From assembly GCA_046538375.1 (NCBI GenBank), contig JBKHJA010000001.1, forward strand, positions 1 to 59,189: a stretch of DNA of 59,189 bases, in the 5' to 3' direction. Of the stretch, positions 34,030 to 42,080 are shown piece by piece (within the stretch, counting starts at the first letter, position 1; each line of letters opens with the position of its first letter). The notes under the pieces are model-generated. The model ran no database searches. It was not told where the DNA came from and saw nothing but the letters and a program-made list of their open reading frames with translations. The stretch comes from JBKHJA01 sp046538375 (GTDB lineage Bacteria > Acidobacteriota > Aminicenantia > Aminicenantales > Aminicenantaceae). Position numbers and translations under genes: made by a program.

Positions 34030-35388
34030 ATGAACCGCTGCTTGAAAGGATGGATAATCTTTTTTTCCTGCCTGTTTGTATATCTCCATGGTGGGGACGG
34101 GCAGCCTGTGGAGGAAAAAACTTTTTCCATAGCCTTGACCGGAGACTCCATTATCACCAGGAAGCTGTCGGTGTACCAGGAGCCGGAGTTCAGGAAAATG
34201 ATCGAACTCATTCGACAGGCGGATGCGGCCTTCACCAATCTTGAGATCCTGTTCCACGACTACGAATCCTACCCCATGCACCAGAGCGGGGGAACTTATA
34301 TGAGAACCGATCCTTCCCTGGCTGCAGAGCTTTGTTGGGCTGGCTTTGATATGGTCTCCCGGGCCAACAACCATGCGGGTGACTATGGTGTTTTAGGCAT
34401 GCATTTGACAACCAAGTATGTGGATCAGGCAGGTTTAGTCCATGCTGGAGTAGGGGACAGTCTTGCCGAAGCACGGGAAGCCAGGTTTCTGGATACGGCC
34501 AAAGCCCGTCTGGCTTTGGTTTCGTGTGCTTCATCCTTTCCTGACCATGCCCGGGCTGGAAAGACCCGAGGCGGTATCCCTCCCAGGCCCGGACTGAATC
34601 CTCTGCGCCACCAGACTACCTATGTGGTGACACCCCCACAGTTTGAAATGTTAAAGGAAATAGGGGAACAGTTGGGGATGAAGCTCTCAGAAAAAGAGGA
34701 GGAGATTAAGTTTCTGAGTTCCCGCTTCATGAAAGGAAAAGAGCCCCAAGTTCGCACTGAACCGCTAAAGGAAGATCTGGAAGAAATTGCTGCTGTGGTC
34801 GAAAATGCCAGCCGCTTGGCGGATTATACCCTGGTGAGTATCCATGCCCATGAAAGCAAAAAGGAGCGCTTTGTTCCAGCCCAGTTTCTGATCACCTTCG
34901 CTCACGCCGTGATTGAGGCAGGTGCGGATGTGGTGGTGGGACATGGCCCTCATGTGCTCCGGGGAATTGAGATTTATCAAGGGAAACCCATCTTCTACAG
35001 CTTGGGCAATTTCATATTCCAGAACGAAACTCTTCTGCGCCTGCCTTATGAAAACTACCAGCGCTACAAATTGGGCCCGGACAAGCATGTGGCTGATTTT
35101 AATGATGCCCGCTATGACTTGGACCGGAAAGGATTTCCAGCCAAGGAGGAATTCTGGGAGTCGGTGATCGCTGTTCCCTGCTGGATGGGAAAAAAGCTGG
35201 AGGAGATTAAACTGTATCCCATAACCTTGGGGTATGGGAAACCGCGGACTGTCCGCGGCCGGCCATTATTTGCTGAGGGGGATTTAAGATTAAAGATTAT
35301 CCAGCGCCTCAAGCGTTACTCCCAGCCTTACGGCACTGCCGTTGATTATCAGGAAGGAATCGGAGTAATAAGATTATCTTCTCAATAA
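34030..35388 (+). CDS. CapA/PgsA-family (poly-gamma-glutamate synthesis type) exported protein
   Basis: The 452-residue protein has a signal peptide (about 1-24) and a PGA_cap metallophosphatase-like domain: ALTGDSII at the start, FTNLEILFHDYES, the SRANNHAGDYG motif, a SIHAHES segment, and GHGPHVLRGIEIYQGKPIFYSLGNFIFQ-type C-terminal motif (split here by description). The start at 34030 is fixed by AGGAGG five bases upstream. Family members are linked to poly-gamma-glutamate capsule export, but many have unknown roles. No other capsule genes are adjacent. Confidence 0.85.
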   Translation: MNRCLKGWIIFFSCLFVYLHGGDGQPVEEKTFSIALTGDSIITRKLSVYQEPEFRKMIELIRQADAAFTNLEILFHDYESYPMHQSGGTYMRTDPSLAAELCWAGFDMVSRANNHAGDYGVLGMHLTTKYVDQAGLVHAGVGDSLAEAREARFLDTAKARLALVSCASSFPDHARAGKTRGGIPPRPGLNPLRHQTTYVVTPPQFEMLKEIGEQLGMKLSEKEEEIKFLSSRFMKGKEPQVRTEPLKEDLEEIAAVVENASRLADYTLVSIHAHESKKERFVPAQFLITFAHAVIEAGADVVVGHGPHVLRGIEIYQGKPIFYSLGNFIFQNETLLRLPYENYQRYKLGPDKHVADFNDARYDLDRKGFPAKEEFWESVIAVPCWMGKKLEEIKLYPITLGYGKPRTVRGRPLFAEGDLRLKIIQRLKRYSQPYGTAVDYQEGIGVIRLSSQ

Positions 35389-35474
35389 AGGGAACGGTTC
35401 TATTTTATCAGCCATTAAACTACAGTTTTTCATTCTATGGAGAATCCAATTTTGGAGATGAAATCCATGCTGAG

Positions 35475-35540
35475 AGAAGCATTTCCAAAACTGTGATGAG
35501 TATAGATATATATGTTGATTGAAAGGGGTGAGGGATGGGG
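35475..35540 (-). repeat. Dispersed intergenic repeat, copy B (full, opposite orientation)
   Basis: Read on the minus strand it runs CCCCATCCCTCACCCCTTTC to the TTTTGGAAATGCTTCT end and differs from the copy at 21158-21220 at only a handful of positions. It occupies the gap between the capA-like gene and the M81 gene. The bases to its right (CACGCTGAGGTTCC) also resemble those beside copy E. Confidence 0.75.
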
Positions 35541-35656
35541 GGTTCCAAGGGGATATGCTTACCACGCTGAGGTTCCTTTTGACCTTATGAATTTGGAGTG
35601 ATATAAACCTGATAAGAGCTAATCGCTCTTCATCGAAAAGAGAGGAGGATATCAAT

Positions 35657-37249
35657 ATGGGTCATCGTTCAAAGATTTATGCAGAGAAAAAACATCTTTC
35701 GCCGATGAGAAAGGTTTTAAGGATCAAAGTGTTCTTGATGGCACCTTTTTTCTTTCTTATTTTTCATTGTGCAGCCGGATGCCAGGGAGTAGATAAAAAT
35801 AAAGAAGACATAAGAATTGCCGTGGCCAGATTTTCCCATGAGACCTGCACTTTTTGTCCCCAGCCCACCACCGTCGAGGATTGGGAATACTATGGTCCGC
35901 CCACCCGTGATATTGTGGATACCAACAGGGGATACATAGGGGGCTTTAAAAACATGTGCCAGGAGTATGGAGGCGTTGAGCTGGTGGGGATCATTTCACC
36001 TCGAGGGGCCAGGGGAGGTTCTTCGGGAAGCTGGAACACCAGAGAGGTTTTTGAAAAATACTCTAACCTCATCATCGAAGATCTGAAGGAGTTAGGCCTC
36101 TTTGATGGGATTTTTCTTTCACTCCATGGAGCCATGGCTGTGGAGGGCATCCCCAAGCCTGAAGCTGAGCTGGTGCGAAGAGTGCGGAAAGCAGTGGGTG
36201 ATATCCCCATCATGATCACCTTGGACCTTCATGCCAACGAAGATCACCAGCTTTCCGATGCTGCTGATGGGGTGTTCATTGTCAAGAGGTATCCCCATTA
36301 CGATACCTTTCTTCAAGGAGAGAGGGCAGCCCGGGTGATGATCAACACCATCCGCGGCAGTTATCAGCCCTGTATGGCCACCCGAAAGCCAGGAGTGATC
36401 ACTCCCAGTGTTTATCAGGGGACAGGTGTCTCTCCGGCCATGGATATCATGGAGCGGGCCCGCCGGTGGGAATGCCGGTATCCCGGTGTCTATGTGTCTG
36501 TGGCTTTCGGATTCGCTTATGCTGATGTCCCTGATGTGGGAGCCACGGTCATGGTGGTGGCCGACAGCGACCAGGAACTGGCTGACCGGATTGCTGATGA
36601 TATGTCTGACTACATCTGGAGGATGAGGGAAGAGTTTGCCGGGAAAAAGCTTCCCCAGACCAAACAAGGAGTGGCTCTAGCCATCCAGGCCGTAGAAGCT
36701 GGGAAAACTCCTGTGGTGATCGCTGATCACAGCGACAGAACCGGTGGATCCACCCACATCCTGGAAGAGTTGATCAGCCAAGGCGCCAGGAATTTCTGCA
36801 TAGCCACTCTCCGGGACGAAAAAGCGATCCAGAGGATAAAAAAGACAGCGAAGGTGGGTGAAAAGATCACCATCCATGTGGGCGGATATACGGACAAATT
36901 TGCTGGAAATCCAGTGAGGATTGAAGGAACCGTTGAGTTTCTCGGAGATTATGGACAGAGGGGAACTGTGGCCGTGCTTCTTTTTGGCGAAAACAACCGT
37001 ATCATACTCACGCCTCAGCTCACCCAGGTGACCACCCCTGATTTTCTGGATCCTCTGGATATAGACATCAAAGACCTGGATATCATTGTGCTAAAGTCCC
37101 GGGTCCACTTCAGGAGAGGATTTTATGAAACCGGTTTGGCCGGGGCCATCTTTGAGGTGGACGCGCCAGGATGGGGTCCTGCCGATTTGAGCACTCTTCC
37201 TTATAAAAATATTCCCAAGGATATTTATCCTGTGTACAAGAAGGACTGA
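35657..37249 (+). CDS. M81-family (MlrC-like) metallopeptidase, predicted lipoprotein
   Basis: The domain of about 490 residues matches the MlrC family, known from microcystin-degradation clusters: RIAVARFSHETCTF, LSLHGAMAVEG, ITLDLHANEDH, VKRYPHYDTF and ADHSDRTGGST supply the expected metal-binding Asp/His residues. Unusually, it carries an N-terminal signal with a lipobox AAGC (Cys about residue 42), so it should be exported and lipid-anchored, whereas family members are generally cytoplasmic. AGAGGAGG eight bases before the first ATG supports that start. Natural substrate unknown. Confidence 0.85.
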   Translation: MGHRSKIYAEKKHLSPMRKVLRIKVFLMAPFFFLIFHCAAGCQGVDKNKEDIRIAVARFSHETCTFCPQPTTVEDWEYYGPPTRDIVDTNRGYIGGFKNMCQEYGGVELVGIISPRGARGGSSGSWNTREVFEKYSNLIIEDLKELGLFDGIFLSLHGAMAVEGIPKPEAELVRRVRKAVGDIPIMITLDLHANEDHQLSDAADGVFIVKRYPHYDTFLQGERAARVMINTIRGSYQPCMATRKPGVITPSVYQGTGVSPAMDIMERARRWECRYPGVYVSVAFGFAYADVPDVGATVMVVADSDQELADRIADDMSDYIWRMREEFAGKKLPQTKQGVALAIQAVEAGKTPVVIADHSDRTGGSTHILEELISQGARNFCIATLRDEKAIQRIKKTAKVGEKITIHVGGYTDKFAGNPVRIEGTVEFLGDYGQRGTVAVLLFGENNRIILTPQLTQVTTPDFLDPLDIDIKDLDIIVLKSRVHFRRGFYETGLAGAIFEVDAPGWGPADLSTLPYKNIPKDIYPVYKKD

Positions 37250-37311
37250 CCCTTAAATCGCCATTTTTGCGTATTGATGTGGATATGTGATTCCCATGCT
37301 GAGGTCAGCTA

Positions 37312-39267
37312 TTAAAATTGAAAGCCCAGCAGATTCCAGTAATAAAGAAACCACATAAAGACCGCCGCTGCCAGTAACACCAGGGTGTAATGCACCCTGG
37401 CGCATCCCAGCCAGTACCTGTTTTTCCAGGCGAAGATGGTAAAGATTAAAGTCCCTACTCCCAGAACGATAGAAATAATGGGAATAACAAGAAATACTTT
37501 TAACAGAGTAGGAACGCCGTAGGAGACCTGCATGGGATCGCTGAGAGTGGCTACTAATCCGATTAGAAACAGCACATTCAACATGCTCATAGACCCTGCC
37601 AGCCAGCGGGCTGTCTTGGGCTCATCTCTTTTCTCTTTTCGACGCCTGCACACCACCCTGTACAAAGCTCCGATGGGCCATCCCAGGGTGGACAAAAATA
37701 GAATGACACACACGGCCAGCAATATGTAGTGAAAAACAGGAGCCTGGTACCATTTTAATTTGTAGAAAGCAAAGTAGGGTATCTGGTTTAAATAAGCATG
37801 GGTGATATGGCCTTCCGCATCTTCTTTAAACAGAAGAATATCCTGCCCGTCCAGTTCATGGAAAACCAGAGGTTCTACCTCCACCCACTGTTTGCCTCCT
37901 CCCAATTCTTTGGGTAAAGGAAGCAGCAGGGTACCCTCATCGGTCGCTTTAAATTTGAAGGCAGAAAAGAGATTGGCTACTTTTTCGTAAGTGGTAAACA
38001 CACTCCTGGTCATCCCGTAGCTTCCTGTATATCGTCCTGCCCTCTTCTTGAAGTCAGCTGGGGGCTCAGGCTCGGGAACTTCAGGAACAGGATAGTAGCG
38101 GTCCAGAAAAGCCTGCAGAAGTTCCTCCCGAGGTGTTCCTGCTCCTCCCTGACTGTTGTAAGAGACAAATAAGCCCACATTTTTTCCAGGGATGAGCATG
38201 AGGTCTGTATGAAAATACCTGGTGTCCCCTCCATGGCCGATCATCCTCAGATTATTCTGGGTCCTTTCCCAGAAGCCGTGGGCATTGCCGTCCAAGCGGG
38301 AATCGGCGGAAAAAAGCTGAGAGTGCATCAGTTTTGCTGTTTCTTCTTTTAATATTCTTTTTTCTCCATATTTTCCGTTCTGGAGATGGGCAATCATGAA
38401 CTTGGCCATATCCGTTGCTGTGGTGCTCATCGAACCTGCCGGGGCCATGCCGTTGATCAGCCAAAAATCCTTGGCCTTAAAAAGCCCATTCTTATGGATA
38501 TAACCTTTGGACATATGATCTGCTAATTTTTCAGGAAGGGGCTGGCGGAAAGTGCTCATGTTCATATCCAGAGGCTTGTAGATATTTTCCTCCACGTATT
38601 GTTGGAAAGGCATTCCTGATGCTATTTCCACGATATACCCGGCCAGGGCCGTTCCGTAGTTGGAGTAGGCTGTGATTTTGCCGGGGGGGTAAATCCTGGC
38701 AGGCATGTGGTTGGCTAAAAATTCGCCAAGGGATTCCAGGTCTTCGGCTGTGCGGGCTGACATTCCTGTCCACACATCTTCGAAACCCGGAGTGTGTGTC
38801 AGGAGGTGAGTCAGGGTGATGGAGTCAGGATAGGTTTCTGGAATTTTAAAATCTTCCAGGTAAGTGTTCACATCTGTGTTTAAATCGAGCTTGCCCTGCT
38901 CGAAGAGCTGCATCACCGCGGTCCAGGTGAAAAGTTTGGATGCCGAACCGGGCCGGAATAAGGTCTTATCAGCTTCCACAGGCTTTTTCTTCTCCACATC
39001 CGCATAGCCGTATCCCTTGGCGAAGAAAATTTCTCCATCCTTAACCAGAGAAAAGGCGGCTCCAGCGATATGATGGGAAGCCATGTGAGCGGACATGATG
39101 CCGTCGATAAAAGTTTCCAGTTCATCAGGGTCGATAAGTCCAGATGGAGGATAGATTTCTTGTTCAGTTTCTCCTGCTTCAGGCCTGCTTTCTTGAGCAA
39201 GGGGGGTCAGGGGAATGAGCCAAAAGATGAACAGGAACACAGAGATGGCGTGGATAAATTTTTTCAT
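37312..39267 (-). CDS. Serine hydrolase (beta-lactamase/D-peptidase family) with C-terminal membrane domain
   Basis: A 651-residue exported enzyme. A signal peptide (1-24) is followed by a class C beta-lactamase-like domain with the intact triad of motifs S108-A-S-K111, Y201-S-N203 and H345-G-G347. A small beta domain (about 405-520) precedes four predicted membrane spans (about 530-650). The catalytic domain should face the periplasm. Likely D-aminopeptidase, esterase or cell-wall-related; no way to decide. It is last in a three-gene run GWxTD - TPR - serine hydrolase, starting 33 bases after the TPR gene. Confidence 0.88.
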   Translation of the reverse strand: MKKFIHAISVFLFIFWLIPLTPLAQESRPEAGETEQEIYPPSGLIDPDELETFIDGIMSAHMASHHIAGAAFSLVKDGEIFFAKGYGYADVEKKKPVEADKTLFRPGSASKLFTWTAVMQLFEQGKLDLNTDVNTYLEDFKIPETYPDSITLTHLLTHTPGFEDVWTGMSARTAEDLESLGEFLANHMPARIYPPGKITAYSNYGTALAGYIVEIASGMPFQQYVEENIYKPLDMNMSTFRQPLPEKLADHMSKGYIHKNGLFKAKDFWLINGMAPAGSMSTTATDMAKFMIAHLQNGKYGEKRILKEETAKLMHSQLFSADSRLDGNAHGFWERTQNNLRMIGHGGDTRYFHTDLMLIPGKNVGLFVSYNSQGGAGTPREELLQAFLDRYYPVPEVPEPEPPADFKKRAGRYTGSYGMTRSVFTTYEKVANLFSAFKFKATDEGTLLLPLPKELGGGKQWVEVEPLVFHELDGQDILLFKEDAEGHITHAYLNQIPYFAFYKLKWYQAPVFHYILLAVCVILFLSTLGWPIGALYRVVCRRRKEKRDEPKTARWLAGSMSMLNVLFLIGLVATLSDPMQVSYGVPTLLKVFLVIPIISIVLGVGTLIFTIFAWKNRYWLGCARVHYTLVLLAAAVFMWFLYYWNLLGFQF

Positions 39268-39300
39268 TTTGCCTCCTTTATATGGGAAAAAAAGCAGAGT

Positions 39301-40260
39301 TCAGACTGCCAACTCACTATGGGACAACTCTTTGTTTTTGATTTGTTTTTTCAGCTCTTCGATCATGGCCTGAATCTGATCGGCTTCGGGCGCATCAGGT
39401 TCCAGACTTAAAAACTGCTCAAAATAATGAATGGCATCTTCATGTTCGCCTTTTTTGATCAGGGTCAGCCCTGCTTGATAATAGGCGGATGAAAACCCAG
39501 GATCCAACTGGATGGTCTTCTTAAAAGAAGCCAGAGCTTCTTCCAGTTTATCATATTTGTAATAGGTGATGCCCAGGTTGTAGTGGGCCTGGGGATTATC
39601 GGGCTGTATTTCTATGGCTCGGGAGAAAATTTCCTTAGCTTTTTCGTTTTCCCCTTTGCTGAAATAGCTTTCTCCCAGAGCAAAATAGACTTCTACCACC
39701 TCTGGATTCAATTCTACAGCTTTCTCTAAAACCGTAATGGCCTGATCGATCTCTCCTTTCCTGAGATAGGTTAGGCCCAGATTGTAATGGGCTGATAGGT
39801 TACCGGGGAATTTTTCGATGACTTTTTTAAAACAGGCAACCGCTTGATCGTACTGACCCTGCTCAAAGAACTCTATTCCAGCGGCCAAATCTCTGTCCTC
39901 ATCTATGCTGGGGGGGATTTTTTCCAGTTTTATATTTAATTGTTCTTCCTGGCCAAACCTGATTCTGGCCTGAGACTGTAGAGTGTAATAGCCTTCCAGT
40001 TCCACGGTAATCTGGTAGACAGTTGGAGGTATGCCCACTTTGATAAATTTTCCATTCTTGTCAGATTTCAGGTTAAATTTGAGCCCTCGAGCTGGATCCA
40101 AAAAGGTGATTTTGGCCTCTTCCAAAGGATTTCCCTCCTGGTCAGTGACCGTCCCTCTGACCACCGTCTCTTGACCTGGACTCACATTAGGAACAGCCGA
40201 CATAAAAATAAGGAATGCCAGGGTGGTTAAAATTTTAAGCGATGATTGACTGAGACTCAT
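39301..40260 (-). CDS. TPR-repeat protein with carboxypeptidase-regulatory-like domain
   Basis: The signal peptide (about 1-29) is followed by a CarboxypepD_reg-like beta-sandwich (VVRGTVTDQEGNPLEEAKI through about residue 112) and five to six tetratricopeptide repeats (about 120-300), each with the typical A..NLG..Y...G pattern and 34-residue period. It lies 10 bases after the GWxTD gene. Such TPR/reg proteins act as periplasmic scaffolds; the partner is probably the GWxTD protein, by linkage only. Confidence 0.85.
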   Translation of the reverse strand: MSLSQSSLKILTTLAFLIFMSAVPNVSPGQETVVRGTVTDQEGNPLEEAKITFLDPARGLKFNLKSDKNGKFIKVGIPPTVYQITVELEGYYTLQSQARIRFGQEEQLNIKLEKIPPSIDEDRDLAAGIEFFEQGQYDQAVACFKKVIEKFPGNLSAHYNLGLTYLRKGEIDQAITVLEKAVELNPEVVEVYFALGESYFSKGENEKAKEIFSRAIEIQPDNPQAHYNLGITYYKYDKLEEALASFKKTIQLDPGFSSAYYQAGLTLIKKGEHEDAIHYFEQFLSLEPDAPEADQIQAMIEELKKQIKNKELSHSELAV

Positions 40261-40270
40261 CTGTTTCTCC

Positions 40271-41779
40271 TTAAGATTGTTCTTCTGCGACTACTCTTCC
40301 GCTCACAGAAAACGGATTATCTTTGATTTTGACTTTTCCTGAATTTCGGTCAGTGACTTTTATCCTTAAAAGATATGATCCTGGCTTGAAATTTTTGAGT
40401 CTAAAAGAAGACCGGATGCTGCAGTCTTCCTCAGAGGTTGGTTTTGACTCAGGGGAGGGAACCCGGGCCAGCAGTTTTTCATCATGCAAAAAGGAGTATT
40501 CGATTTGAAAATCATTTAGGCCTGTTTCGGGGCTAAGGGTTAAATTATAAACCTCGAAATAAACGGTCATTTCCTCATCAGGACGGAAATTATGGGTGAT
40601 TTTTGTGGAAATTTCTTTCTCGCCCTGTGAAGCGGCTTTTATCCCATTTGTTATTTTCTCCGAGGAAAGAAGTATATCGCTTATAGTCAATTCTTGGCTG
40701 CTGAAGGAGGGGACCGAGAACTCTTGGTGTACAGTTCCGATCTTTCCGCTGAAATTGTCCAGAACCAGAAGGTGGATTTTGTAGGATTCAGGTTGGAGGG
40801 AGAGAGAGGTCTGAAACTGATAGGCTTCCTGCGACAAAGAATCGATCTCTGAGGCTTTATGCTTTAGATTTATATCTCTGCTTTTCTCAAAGATGATTTG
40901 GCCCAGTTTGTTGCTCACTTCTATCAATACGGTTAAAGAAAAGTAATATTCGCCTTCTATTTCTTTTTGGGTAAGAGCAGAATAGGGGATTTCAATGGCT
41001 AGGGGGATATGGGTCCTTTTTTGAGGACCTTTCAAATAAAAAACATCATATTGGAGAGGAATATGATCGTAGGTGACCTGGGTGGTGATGATTCCCCGCA
41101 GCTTGTCCAGATCCTCAAAAGGATTTCTGGTGGCTTCGGCCATTATTTCCATATAGTCAAATTGAGAGTGCATAGAGTCAATATCAAAATGGGTGCTTCC
41201 TGCATCTCCCAATTTCAGACTTCTCTCCAGAACATAATTTCCGGTTCCCAGTTTGTCCACAAAAACAAATTCCAGGTTATAAGGGAGCCTGGGATTGGGA
41301 AGCCCCCAGTAGTTCCACACCTCTCTGGGACCGTGAAATCCGTGAAAGGCTGAGCCAGAAGGGCTCATGTCCCGCTGAATCTCGTTGGGAGGCCCCAGCA
41401 GGATATAAATCTTGCCCCTATCCGTACGCCAGCCATCAATACCAGAGGCTCCGAAGAATTTATTGGCCAGGGCTATCCTCTTGTAATATTCAAGCTTGAA
41501 TTCATTCTCCGCTGTATTTGGATCAGGATCTCTTTTTTTCCAGAAATTATGGATGAATTTTCCCCGCTCTTCTTCGGTGGGAAGATTGATGAAGATTTTC
41601 TTTTCCACATCCGTGATGATATAAGGGACCACTTCTTCCAGCCACTGCTTGGACCATTGGCTCAGAGGTTCAATCTTTTTTTCCTCTGATGATGATGCCT
41701 GCTGGCTGAAGCCTGGTTGTAGAGGGAGCCATAAAATCAAAAAGAAGAAGAGGAGAGGTGAAATTTTTCTTTGAATCAT
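40271..41779 (-). CDS. GWxTD domain-containing exported protein
   Basis: The defining motif GWRTDRGKIYILLGPP is present in the middle of an N-terminal domain that includes RDPDPNTAENEFKLEYYKRI, characteristic of the GWxTD family found chiefly in Acidobacteria, Aminicenantes and relatives. A signal peptide starts at MIQRKISPLLFFFLILW, so I place the start at 41779, downstream of a promoter that overlaps the longer open frame. The C-terminal half is beta-rich. Function is unknown. It heads the operon with the TPR protein and serine hydrolase. Confidence 0.88.
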   Translation of the reverse strand: MIQRKISPLLFFFLILWLPLQPGFSQQASSSEEKKIEPLSQWSKQWLEEVVPYIITDVEKKIFINLPTEEERGKFIHNFWKKRDPDPNTAENEFKLEYYKRIALANKFFGASGIDGWRTDRGKIYILLGPPNEIQRDMSPSGSAFHGFHGPREVWNYWGLPNPRLPYNLEFVFVDKLGTGNYVLERSLKLGDAGSTHFDIDSMHSQFDYMEIMAEATRNPFEDLDKLRGIITTQVTYDHIPLQYDVFYLKGPQKRTHIPLAIEIPYSALTQKEIEGEYYFSLTVLIEVSNKLGQIIFEKSRDINLKHKASEIDSLSQEAYQFQTSLSLQPESYKIHLLVLDNFSGKIGTVHQEFSVPSFSSQELTISDILLSSEKITNGIKAASQGEKEISTKITHNFRPDEEMTVYFEVYNLTLSPETGLNDFQIEYSFLHDEKLLARVPSPESKPTSEEDCSIRSSFRLKNFKPGSYLLRIKVTDRNSGKVKIKDNPFSVSGRVVAEEQS

Positions 41780-41803
41780 AATAGGATTTTTGATTGAAAC
41801 CTT

Positions 41804-41833
41804 ATTATAATGGAGATGAAGGTGTCGAATCAA
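41804..41833 (-). promoter_or_regulatory. Putative promoter of the GWxTD operon
   Basis: TTGATT (41828-41833) and TATAAT (41804-41809) are separated by 18 bases on the minus strand, placing the transcript start about 17 bases before the chosen start codon. Confidence 0.55.
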
Positions 41834-42004
41834 ATCACCTGAAACCGTAGAGAAGAGGAAAATTGATGAAGTAAGAATCTCACCTTATGTGAAAGATGTT
41901 ACGGCATGCACATGGAATTGCGGAAATGAATCCAGCTGGATGAAGTCGCAGGGTTTATTTCAACAATTTTCTTTGGCCTTATCCCTCCATTCGTTTGGTG
42001 ATGG

Positions 42005-42053
42005 ACAAAGAGAAAAGAAGAGGGAATTTCTGATGGAGAAAATTCCCTCTTCT
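42005..42053 (-). terminator. Rho-independent terminator of the TonB receptor gene
   Basis: Arms AGAAGAGGGAATTT and AAATTCCCTCTTCT form a 14-bp stem with a 10-base loop; on the minus strand it is followed by TTTTCTCTTT. It lies 28 bases after the receptor stop codon. Confidence 0.85.
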
Positions 42054-42080
42054 GAGATTCTGCTATTTGGCCTTACCGAG

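Noticed and set aside
34030..35388. Poly-gamma-glutamate capsule locus
   Set aside because: Only the CapA-like gene is present; the synthetase genes are absent and the family is functionally mixed.
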